This document shows positions 1-6,103 of a DNA stretch of 6,768 nucleotides, piece by piece. The DNA comes from Firmicutes bacterium UBA1764 (GTDB taxonomy: Bacteria; Bacillota; Clostridia; Peptostreptococcales; Anaerovoracaceae). The number at the start of each line of letters is the position of its first letter. Position 1 is the first letter of the stretch. The stretch lies in contig DCHA01000061.1 in NCBI GenBank assembly GCA_002315535.1, positions 21,935-28,702 on the forward strand, in the 5' to 3' direction. Below the pieces are notes generated by a model. The model made no database searches and was not told the origin of the DNA. It worked only from the letters and a program-made list of their open reading frames with translations. A program made the position numbers and the translations under genes.

Positions 1-848
1 GGGAGGCTAAGCTTATACGGCAGCGCCGGAGATATCGTAAGCACTTGGCTGGCTTTTTTATCTTTAAACAATTCAATTATTTCATCAGTTGGAGCTGCGC
101 CGTGTTCGATTGTGTCGACGCCGCCAATCAAAGCAGATTTAACTCCTGCAAGGCCTTCGCAGTGGGCTGCTACAGGATATCCAAGCTCATGAGCTCTCTT
201 GCATGTTGCCTCTACGATGGAGTGATCCATCATAAGAACTCCCGGCTCTCCGGAATCATCACAGTCTAATATTCCGCCGGTAATCATAAGCTTGATTAGA
301 TCAGGCTTATCCTTTGCAATTTCATCAACTCTTTTCACAGCCTCTTCTGCATTAGATACAGCATTGGCAAAGGATTTATCCATATGTCCGCCCGGAGTTG
401 CTATTGCATTATTTGATGTTAAAATTCGAGACCCGAGTATCTTGCCGGAGTTGATCTGATCCCTAACCACAGAATCAAGATTATCCATTCCCCCAACCGA
501 CCTTACGGTAGTAGTTCCTGACATTAAAGAATTCTGGACGTTCTTTATAATCATTGAGCAAGCGATTTTTCTTCCAATAGCGTTGCTTGTTAATACCTTA
601 CACAAAAGCGGAAGGTTGATTTTTTTCTTAGACGGCTTGCCTGTTCCCGGCAAATGAACGTGCAGGTTAATGAGTCCAGGCATAATATACTGGCCCTGTA
701 AATCTACAATTTTGCAATCTTCTACATTTGTATCTGCCGGTACGATATCAATAATCTTATCGCCATCGCATACGATTGCCATGCCCTGCATGGGCTGCAT
801 ATCAAGAGTTCCATCAAGAATAATTCCGTTTATATACTTAGTCTTCAT
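1..848 (-). CDS. Imidazolonepropionase-like amidohydrolase, 3' end cut by the window edge
   Basis: Metal-dependent hydrolase of the amidohydrolase superfamily (COG1228; imidazolonepropionase/Xaa-dipeptidase-like branch), probably cytoplasmic; no signal peptide is visible. The 282 visible residues start at ATG 848-846 and are open to base 1. They show an N-terminal beta-sandwich start, then PGLINLHVH with metal ligands H63 and H65, SGTTTVRSVGG at 110-120, TPGGH with H155, IKLM with K186 (the usual carboxylated lysine), AHCEG with H229, and IEHG with H249. The last metal-ligand Asp and the C-terminal sandwich would lie beyond the left edge; family members are usually about 400 residues. The start overlaps the end of the upstream symporter gene by 11 bp, so translation is probably coupled. 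The SD-like AAAGGA at 860-865 is 11 nt from the ATG, slightly long. Family members cleave Xaa-Pro or Xaa-Arg dipeptides, N-acyl amino acids or related cyclic amides; the substrate here cannot be read from sequence. The family is secure, the substrate unknown. Confidence 0.9.
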   Translation of the reverse strand, partial: MKTKYINGIILDGTLDMQPMQGMAIVCDGDKIIDIVPADTNVEDCKIVDLQGQYIMPGLINLHVHLPGTGKPSKKKINLPLLCKVLTSNAIGRKIACSMIIKNVQNSLMSGTTTVRSVGGMDNLDSVVRDQINSGKILGSRILTSNNAIATPGGHMDKSFANAVSNAEEAVKRVDEIAKDKPDLIKLMITGGILDCDDSGEPGVLMMDHSIVEATCKRAHELGYPVAAHCEGLAGVKSALIGGVDTIEHGAAPTDEIIELFKDKKASQVLTISPALPYKLSL

Positions 849-2169
849 TGTTTTTATCGTCCTTTCTAAGTCCTGTATTTAGCAGTGCTATACCAACTGA
901 TGCCGCAACGGATGTGACACCCATAATCATTACTATTGCTGTAACTGCGGTCTGAGGCTGAACATCCAATGTCCCATCAAAGTGCGAGCTTTCCAGAATC
1001 AACCCTAAAATCATAGTGAGGAAGGCATTGCCAAGCTTTTGCACGAAGTACATTACATTATTAACCATGCCATCCATTCTTGTGCCATGCTCTTTGCTGA
1101 CATCATCGGTTATATCCGCTCTGTTTAATCCAAGCATAACAGTTACCAGATTTGTGCCAGCGCCTATCGAAATGCACAGAACAAATGGGGCAAAAATCAT
1201 CCTTGCAAAGGCCAGGAAAATAACACCTCCGGCAATAAGGATAAGCGAGCCGATAGCAATTACTTTTTTGCGTCCCAGCTTCTTGTACAATTTGCCTACG
1301 ATTGGAAGTGTGATAATAATTCCCACCACGTATGTTGCCATTACGGCACTTACAAGGCCAGGCTTGTTGAGCACGTATGTGCAATAGTACAAGGAGTATC
1401 CTGAAACAATCGTTGAAAACAGACCATAGAGGAATAGTATTGCAAGGTTTAAATTAAACTCTCTGTTTGACAGCAATATCTTGCAGCATTTTAGGAATGG
1501 GATCTTGTTTGCGACTTCATCATGCACTCTTTCAGTAGATGTGAAGTAATTATACAAGCTTGTAGCAATTACAATGCCGCCTGCGATTGCTGCACCAACT
1601 GTAAATCCAAGTCTTGGATTAATCATATTCCCATTTGCATCAAGCTTTGCAACTCCTCTGATAATCGGCCAGAAGATGATGGACGCCAGAGCTAATCCGA
1701 AAGCGCCGCCTCCGGCAGCCCAAGTGCTTAATGCAACACGCTCTTTGTCGTCAGGAGAAGCAAGCTGCTTCATTCCGTTCGCTGACAGCATATGAAGAGT
1801 ACTTGGTATCCTGAACACAAAATATGTAAGGAAAGCACATACCACACAGGTAATGCTGCCTTCTTCACCAAATACTGTGAATGTTAATATTAATATCACC
1901 GCAAGAGGAATTGATGACAGTAAAAGCGGATGCATCTTTTCACCGTTTTTAAAACGATGATTGTCTACGAGCGAAGCAAATATTGGATCGTTAACCGCAT
2001 CCCAAATTACTGCCAAGCTGATTATTGCGCTTGCGACTGCTGGACGTATGTGTGCAACATTTGTGTAGAAGTATAGGAGAAAAGTATTAATGAATGACAT
2101 CCAAATGCCTGCACCAAGGTTTGTTAATCCATAGCCCGATTTTTCAATTAGGGTAAGTTTCTTTTCCAT
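838..2169 (-). CDS. GPH-family (MelB-like, MFS_2) cation symporter
   Basis: Inner-membrane secondary transporter of the glycoside-pentoside-hexuronide:cation symporter family; 443 residues and about 12 hydrophobic helices, the normal family length. The N-terminal GYG...FLLYFYTN signature is followed by WDAVNDP at 56-62, where D57 and D61 match the MelB cation-site aspartates D55 and D59. The C-terminal half has the family motif NRADITDD...GTRMDGM (349-368), and K378 in FVQKLG matches MelB K377. The MelB sugar-binding aspartates D19 and D124 align with G21 and R120, so a typical galactoside cargo is unlikely. I chose ATG 2169-2167 because AGGGAG at 2175-2180 sits 5 nt upstream. An in-frame ATG at 2196 would add nine residues, but its AAGG abuts the codon. 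The gene overlaps the downstream amidohydrolase by 11 bp, suggesting import of the compound that the enzyme cleaves. No convincing promoter is visible in front of it. Confidence 0.9.
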   Translation of the reverse strand: MEKKLTLIEKSGYGLTNLGAGIWMSFINTFLLYFYTNVAHIRPAVASAIISLAVIWDAVNDPIFASLVDNHRFKNGEKMHPLLLSSIPLAVILILTFTVFGEEGSITCVVCAFLTYFVFRIPSTLHMLSANGMKQLASPDDKERVALSTWAAGGGAFGLALASIIFWPIIRGVAKLDANGNMINPRLGFTVGAAIAGGIVIATSLYNYFTSTERVHDEVANKIPFLKCCKILLSNREFNLNLAILFLYGLFSTIVSGYSLYYCTYVLNKPGLVSAVMATYVVGIIITLPIVGKLYKKLGRKKVIAIGSLILIAGGVIFLAFARMIFAPFVLCISIGAGTNLVTVMLGLNRADITDDVSKEHGTRMDGMVNNVMYFVQKLGNAFLTMILGLILESSHFDGTLDVQPQTAVTAIVMIMGVTSVAASVGIALLNTGLRKDDKNNED

Positions 2170-2212
2170 TTTATCTCCCTGAAAAATATTAATCATCCTT
2201 ATACTTTATCAA

Positions 2213-2250
2213 AAAAAAGGCCGACATTCCATACATGTCAGACCTTTTTT
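2213..2250 (-). terminator. Intrinsic terminator of the NlpC/P60 gene
   Basis: A hairpin with arms 2213-2227 and 2235-2250 and a 7-nt loop lies about 60 nt past the NlpC/P60 stop codon. On the minus strand the stem includes GACAU/AUGUC, one bulged U, a C-G pair, a U-G wobble, GG/CC and an A6/U6 base. It is followed by a run of eight T (2218-2211, counted on the minus strand). The flanking A and T runs could make it work in both directions. It lies between the NlpC/P60 gene and the symporter gene, so it separates the two transcription units unless the symporter is transcribed from upstream of it. Confidence 0.8.
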
Positions 2251-2278
2251 GAATAATTATTATTCGATTTGTGCAAAT
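2251..2278. promoter_or_regulatory. Pair of small perfect palindromes, possible operator
   Basis: Two perfect inverted repeats lie side by side: GAATAAT-T-ATTATTC at 2251-2265 and ATTTG-TG-CAAAT at 2267-2278. They sit just upstream of the terminator hairpin and about 80-110 nt before the symporter start on the minus strand. The minus-strand TTGCAC inside the second palindrome could be a -35 box, but no good -10 stands at 16-18 nt. AT-rich intergenic DNA gives short palindromes by chance, so the operator role is only a suggestion. The rest of the 2170-2309 gap holds nothing else that I recognise beyond the terminator and the symporter ribosome binding site. Confidence 0.25.
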
Positions 2279-2309
2279 AGCTTTAATACCACAAAGCTTC
2301 AGGGCGTAA

Positions 2310-3983
2310 TTAATTCATAAGCTTGTAGAATGACTTGATAAATTCACCCCTGGAAAGGCTCTTGCCCGCAAGCAGTTCACTTGCCTTTGCCTTCTGATCT
2401 TCTGTCATAGCTAGATTAGCAAGCCGCTGATTAATAATCTCAATCTGCTCTGCTGTCAGTTTTTCTCTCGGTGCAAATTTTGTATCAGAGACGCCGTTGA
2501 CAAGTCCCAGAGTCATTGCATATGAAACGGCCTCTTGCAATTCTTTGTCATTTCCCAAATCCTTAAAAGCCAATGAAGGATCAACTTCAGTGTTTGTAAG
2601 CACTACCACCTTTGTAATGTTGTCGAACCAAGTGCTGCCATTTGCTCTTCTGACATCCATCGGCGTTAATGCAACGCTGAGATACTTCTGAACATTCACC
2701 TCTCCGGCAGAATCTGAAAGTACGCCTGCAGAACTAATAACATACGGGGCGCCATCAACCTTGCCAAGATAAATCATAATATGGCCCGGGAAAAAGAGCA
2801 GTGATCCGACTGGTAGCTGATCAAGCACAGCGAGCTTTGCATAGCTCGTAAGCTTTGATACATCATAGGTATTATTTGGAATAGCAATCTGCCTTGTCGT
2901 ATTTCGCGGCATCGTGATGCCAAAGCAGCGATATACGGCTCTTACCAAACCGGAGCAGTCGAAGTCCTCGAACATATTGCCCCAGCCGTAGCGATTACCA
3001 AGACATGCAAAAGTAAGCTCAACAACATTGTTTTCGGTAAGCGGCAAGTAGCCTATGCTGACACTATTGTGCTCCGAAATTAAAGCCATGGTTTTGACAT
3101 AATTACCATTGGCATCTCTTGTAGGAACATATACCACGTGGTTATACCAAGTTCCGCGCTCCGCAACGATAGTTGGGATATCATCGTCCGAAACAAGTTT
3201 TAATATGGTGCCTAATCCTAGATGCAATCCGGAAGGATAGTCTTTAATCATAGACTGCTCAAGAATTATTTTATCCTCGGTCACAATAAGAAAATTCTTG
3301 CTTCCAAGGCCATTCTTTTCGCCAAGGTACCAAGCATCAAGCCATTCGTCCTTATCCTTGCAGATTGCAAGCTTTTCGCCATCAACCCATCCCCAAACGG
3401 TATCACTGTATCCATAGTAGAAGGTATGGCCGTCAATTACCGCACGTTGCATTATAATAAAAGGCTCATTGACCATAAGATTGGAGTTCATCATCTCATC
3501 GGCGGTATCGGTCAAAGAATCGCACAGCTTATCATTGGTCGGGATACTCTTAATATCTGCAATTTCTGTGCAGACTGCATACGTGACCGACCTTTCCGTT
3601 CCGGTGTATCCGGTGTTTCTTACCGCACTATTAATTTTGCCGAAGTAGTATTGATTATTAATCTCTTTTCCATCGACCCAATACTTTGTATCCGGGATTG
3701 AGTAGTTAGACAATTGCTTCATCAACTCTGTCGCATCGCAAGTCGCCTTGAAATTAGCAAGATCGAATACATAGGTGCCACTTGCAGAGCGTATATTCGT
3801 GTTCAGAGAAACAATATCATCGTTTGTCAATAAAACCCTGTTGCCATCACCAGTTTGCCAATAGCTTGCCTTTGTCATCTCGCTCGTTACGCCCGTCGGA
3901 GCGCCGCCATTTGCCGCAAAAACAAAGCAGCAAGAAGCGAAAACGATGACTAAGCATAGTATTAAGCATGATATTTTTTTCAT
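2310..3983 (-). CDS. Secreted NlpC/P60 cell-wall endopeptidase with SH3-like and SLH regions
   Basis: Predicted exported peptidoglycan endopeptidase, expected to cut stem-peptide bonds such as gamma-D-Glu to diamino acid. The 557 residues begin with a Sec signal peptide (MKK, hydrophobic 5-22, likely cleavage near VFA-A at 23-24). An N-terminal stabilising domain follows (about 35-150), then two bacterial SH3-like regions (about 160-210, with GWVDGEKL at 198-205, and about 230-315). The NlpC/P60 core is at about 320-460, with C343 in DCSG and H401 in PGHIMIYLG. The third active-site position, usually His, falls at S417/S418 in YVISSAG. The tail has one recognisable SLH motif (AFKDL 472-476; GLVNGVSDTKFAP 493-505) and an SLH-end-like RGEF at 545-548, suggesting wall-polymer anchoring. 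I chose ATG 3983-3981 because GAAAGGA at 3990-3996 is 6 nt upstream; a GTG at 3998 would overlap that SD. Single-gene unit with its own promoter and terminator. Confidence 0.92.
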   Translation of the reverse strand: MKKISCLILCLVIVFASCCFVFAANGGAPTGVTSEMTKASYWQTGDGNRVLLTNDDIVSLNTNIRSASGTYVFDLANFKATCDATELMKQLSNYSIPDTKYWVDGKEINNQYYFGKINSAVRNTGYTGTERSVTYAVCTEIADIKSIPTNDKLCDSLTDTADEMMNSNLMVNEPFIIMQRAVIDGHTFYYGYSDTVWGWVDGEKLAICKDKDEWLDAWYLGEKNGLGSKNFLIVTEDKIILEQSMIKDYPSGLHLGLGTILKLVSDDDIPTIVAERGTWYNHVVYVPTRDANGNYVKTMALISEHNSVSIGYLPLTENNVVELTFACLGNRYGWGNMFEDFDCSGLVRAVYRCFGITMPRNTTRQIAIPNNTYDVSKLTSYAKLAVLDQLPVGSLLFFPGHIMIYLGKVDGAPYVISSAGVLSDSAGEVNVQKYLSVALTPMDVRRANGSTWFDNITKVVVLTNTEVDPSLAFKDLGNDKELQEAVSYAMTLGLVNGVSDTKFAPREKLTAEQIEIINQRLANLAMTEDQKAKASELLAGKSLSRGEFIKSFYKLMN

Positions 3984-4031
3984 ATAGAATCCTTTCACAG
4001 GTTGTCTAAAACGTGGTTTTTATTCACTTTA

Positions 4032-4040
4032 ATTATAACA
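4032..4040 (-). promoter_or_regulatory. Extended -10 promoter for the NlpC/P60 gene
   Basis: The minus strand reads TGTTATAAT, a consensus extended -10 (TGn plus TATAAT), about 50 nt before the ATG. No good -35 is seen at 17 nt (CATGCC), but a TGn extension can compensate for that. A CTGACA lies 21 nt upstream of the -10, which is too far to be a normal -35. The predicted 5' leader is about 40 nt. Confidence 0.6.
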
Positions 4041-4105
4041 TGAATTTTTTATTTGGCATGTCAGAGAGAATCGTCCTTATTCGCATTACTTTTATAAGAC
4101 AAAAA

Positions 4106-4114
4106 TGCTATCAT
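4106..4114 (+). promoter_or_regulatory. Extended -10 promoter for the phosphoesterase operon
   Basis: TGCTATCAT gives a TGn extension and a 5-of-6 match to the -10 box, with a weak -35 (TTACTT, 4086-4091) at 17 nt. The transcript would start about 16 nt before the ATG, just ahead of AAGGAG at 4124-4129, so the leader would be very short. TATAAG at 4121-4126 overlaps the SD and is less likely to be the -10. Confidence 0.45.
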
Positions 4115-4136
4115 AGTTAATATAAGGAGAATATAG

Positions 4137-5123
4137 ATGAAAAAAATATTATCAATTGCGCTGTGCATTGCTATGCTGCTGTGCGTTACGGCATGCGGAG
4201 AAGAAAACAGCCCGGATATTTCAGAATATATACTGGAAACAGAGTATAAGCCGGATTTTAGAATACTGCAACTTACAGATATTCATCTTGCCAACAAAGA
4301 CAATAGGCAGCTGCACTACGACTTCCTTGACTTAACTATTAGCGAAGCTGATGCTGACATGATAGTACTTTGCGGAGACAATTTTACCTTTGCCGATAGA
4401 GCCGTGGCAAAGGAGCTGTTTGCCTTTATAGACAGCTATGGGATTCCCTGGTCTGTCACCTTTGGAAACCATGATGAGCAATGCTACTTTTCTGTAGACT
4501 GGCTGACAGAATACCTTAATGAGTTTGGTTCAAATTGCTTATTTAAAGACATCCCAAATGATGGGGTATTTGGCTATGCCAACTATGCAGTCAATCTAAT
4601 GGAAGATGGCAAAGCTAAAGAACAGATTATTATTTTTGACTCCAACAGATACTACTACGGATACTACCAAGGCTACGACTGGATTAAGGATGATCAGATC
4701 GAATGGTATGAAAAGCTTGTAAAGCATACCAAAGCTGAGAATGGCGAAACAGTACCATCTGTTTGTTTCTTCCATATCCCTATTCCGGAATTCCAAACAG
4801 CATGGGATGAAGCACAGGCAGGAAGCTCTGATGCCATTCTTGAATACGGCGAAATGAATGAGCCTTGCAGCTGTCCAAAGCATAATAGCGGACTGTTTGA
4901 CAAGATGCTTGAGCTTGGATCAACAAAGGCTGTATGCTGCGGACATGACCATGTAAATAACTCAAGAATTCTTTATAAAGGCATTTATCTTATTTATGGC
5001 GTAAACTCAGATGACAGAATCTATTACAATGAAAATATGATGGGCGGTCACGTTGTTGTTGTTCATGACGATAACAGCTTGTCATTCGAGCATATTTATC
5101 ACAGCTATGAGGAGGTACAGTAA
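4137..5123 (+). CDS. Calcineurin-like metallophosphoesterase lipoprotein (Dcr2/PAP29-like)
   Basis: Binuclear-metal phosphoesterase predicted to act outside the cytoplasmic membrane as a lipid-anchored protein. The 328 residues start with a lipoprotein signal (MKK, hydrophobic core, lipobox VTAC with C20 as the lipid-modified residue). The catalytic motifs come in the family order: LTDIH (D48, H50), CGDN (D81), TFGNHDE (N111, H112), FFHIP (H213) and CGHDH (H270, H272). The spacing and the phrases RILQLTDIH, GYDWIKDDQIEWY and NSGLFDKM resemble the Dcr2/PAP16/PAP29 phosphatase branch. All expected metal ligands appear present, so it should be active. Family members hydrolyse phosphomonoesters or phosphodiesters; the natural substrate is unknown. 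AAGGAG at 4124-4129 with a 7-nt spacer fixes the start. The next gene begins 2 bp after its stop, and that gene's ribosome binding site lies inside this coding end, which implies a coupled operon. Confidence 0.92.
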   Translation: MKKILSIALCIAMLLCVTACGEENSPDISEYILETEYKPDFRILQLTDIHLANKDNRQLHYDFLDLTISEADADMIVLCGDNFTFADRAVAKELFAFIDSYGIPWSVTFGNHDEQCYFSVDWLTEYLNEFGSNCLFKDIPNDGVFGYANYAVNLMEDGKAKEQIIIFDSNRYYYGYYQGYDWIKDDQIEWYEKLVKHTKAENGETVPSVCFFHIPIPEFQTAWDEAQAGSSDAILEYGEMNEPCSCPKHNSGLFDKMLELGSTKAVCCGHDHVNNSRILYKGIYLIYGVNSDDRIYYNENMMGGHVVVVHDDNSLSFEHIYHSYEEVQ

Positions 5124-5125
5124 AG

Positions 5126-6019
5126 ATGAAAAAATCCACAGCAATTAAACTCCTTATAGCACTTGCAGCTATTGGTTCTGTTGTTTCTTTCTATGCGACC
5201 AATATGCTTCTTAGTGATGTGTCTAATATGTTCTACATGAGTATCACAAGAGATCTCATTTCAACTTTGCCTTGTTTTACTATTGCCCTAGACTTTATTC
5301 TTGCAAGTATTTATGTAATCAGATTTTTCTCTAAAACAACTTACTGCAAATCACAGACAATAGTTCATTCATGGATACTCTTTGCATTCTCAATAGTCGG
5401 AATCTTTACTTCGATTTATACAGGTATAGTCATCTATGGCTCTATGCTTGCCCCATATCCATTTAAGTTTGCAACAATTATTTTCTTAATATTCCATATA
5501 CTCATGCTCGCCCATTCATTGCATACTCTCAAAATTGGAAAGAATATGCCAGGGGAAGCTGTGTACCGCAAGCTGAAGTTCTCGTACATACTCTACACGA
5601 TTATGCTTAGTGCAATTTTGTTCTTTGCATATAACTGCTTCGGAGCACTACTGATTTCGCCTTTGTATATTCAGTGGAGCACATTCTATCTGACAATCCC
5701 ATTCTACTTGTCACTGCTGCTGCCAATGGCACTTGTAGTACAAATGATGTTCTATACATTTAAAACAGTTGATGAACATCCAAACTCCGGAATTGCTTTG
5801 ACCGCTATAGTGCTGATAGCAAATCTAATAATAGGCGTCGCCGTATTTTATATAGGATATCACTACCCGCAGTTCATTGCTGCGATATCACCGGCAGTTG
5901 CAATAGAAAGGCTTCTCACAAAGCCAATTAACACGATATTTATTCATTTCTTTGTTGCTGTTTTCGGAATATACGAATTGATACACGCAATTACATACAA
6001 GAAGAATCACAGTAAATAA
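5126..6019 (+). CDS. Unrecognised polytopic membrane protein, about eight helices
   Basis: I do not recognise this family. The 297 residues are strongly hydrophobic, with likely membrane segments near 7-27, 45-67, 81-106, 112-133, 152-176, 186-211, 222-246 and 268-289, and a short basic tail (KKNHSK). Basic loops follow the second helix (SKTTYCK) and the fourth (KIGKNMPGEAVYRKLK); a short acidic loop (VDEHPN) precedes the seventh. No transporter, kinase or enzyme signature is visible, and there is no large soluble domain. The ATG follows AGGAGG (5110-5115) with a 10-nt spacer, 2 bp after the phosphoesterase stop, so the two are almost certainly co-transcribed and probably co-translated. A role as membrane partner of the lipoprotein phosphoesterase, or as importer or exporter of its substrate or product, is inference from position only. 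Confidence 0.85.
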   Translation: MKKSTAIKLLIALAAIGSVVSFYATNMLLSDVSNMFYMSITRDLISTLPCFTIALDFILASIYVIRFFSKTTYCKSQTIVHSWILFAFSIVGIFTSIYTGIVIYGSMLAPYPFKFATIIFLIFHILMLAHSLHTLKIGKNMPGEAVYRKLKFSYILYTIMLSAILFFAYNCFGALLISPLYIQWSTFYLTIPFYLSLLLPMALVVQMMFYTFKTVDEHPNSGIALTAIVLIANLIIGVAVFYIGYHYPQFIAAISPAVAIERLLTKPINTIFIHFFVAVFGIYELIHAITYKKNHSK

Positions 6020-6101
6020 AAAAATCGGGGACAGGCCTTGTGGTTCAATTTGGATAATATTTACAAATTGGACCACGGGACCTGTCCCCGAATGGTTTTT
6101 T
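6018..6101. terminator. Probable bidirectional terminator between convergent genes
   Basis: The stem of the 6025-6091 inverted repeat is preceded by A7 (6018-6024) and followed, five bases on, by T6 (6096-6101). It occupies nearly all of the 84-bp gap between the convergent membrane-protein gene (stop at 6017-6019) and HD-domain gene (stop at 6106-6104). It would end transcripts from both sides. The T run for the plus strand starts after AATGG, so it is a less tight match to a classical intrinsic terminator than the one at 2213-2250. For the minus strand the T run directly abuts the stem. Confidence 0.6.
6025..6091. repeat. Long-stem palindromic repeat of the GGGACAGGTCCC type
   Basis: A 28-nt left arm (6025-6052) and a 28-nt right arm (6064-6091) match as an inverted repeat at 24 of 28 positions around an 11-nt AT-rich loop. 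All four differences are C/T changes. In plus-strand RNA three of them become U-G wobbles and only one is a mismatch. The right arm also contains a nested palindrome, GGGAC-CT-GTCCC (6077-6088), which is decayed in the left arm. I recall similar GGGGACAGG...CCTGTCCCC elements as dispersed repeats in clostridial genomes, resembling REP/BIME elements moved by Y1-type (RAYT) transposases. Only one copy lies in this window and no transposase is present, so its dispersed nature is unproven here. Confidence 0.75.
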
Positions 6102-6103
6102 GA

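Noticed and set aside
1016..1387. Plus-strand open frame of 123 codons, and others at 670-882 and 1574-1795
   Set aside because: They lie antisense to the symporter and amidohydrolase genes, have no recognisable domain, and look like shadows of those conserved coding frames.
2170..2196. Upstream in-frame ATG (2196) for the symporter, adding nine residues
   Set aside because: Its AAGG directly abuts the codon, while AGGGAG stands at a good 5-nt distance from the ATG at 2169, which gives the normal family N-terminus.
2198..2203. Minus-strand TATAAG as the -10 box of the symporter operon
   Set aside because: The matching -35 position (TGTCGG at 17 nt) is poor and lies within the terminator stem, and there is no TGn extension.
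2213..2250. Riboswitch or leader RNA before the symporter
   Set aside because: Only a simple hairpin with a T run is present, with no multi-helix conserved core; a terminator of the preceding gene explains it.
3222..3701. Plus-strand open frame of 159 codons
   Set aside because: It is antisense to the SH3-like and N-terminal regions of the NlpC/P60 gene, with no domain of its own.
3984..3998. GTG start at 3998 for the NlpC/P60 gene
   Set aside because: It overlaps the GAAAGGA ribosome binding site of the ATG at 3983, which directly begins a standard MKK signal peptide.
4596..4965. Three minus-strand open frames inside the phosphoesterase gene
   Set aside because: The plus-strand gene carries every metallophosphoesterase motif across this stretch, so these are shadows.
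6025..6091. Insertion sequence end or phage attachment site
   Set aside because: No transposase or integrase gene is present, no target-site duplication is visible, and both flanking genes appear intact.
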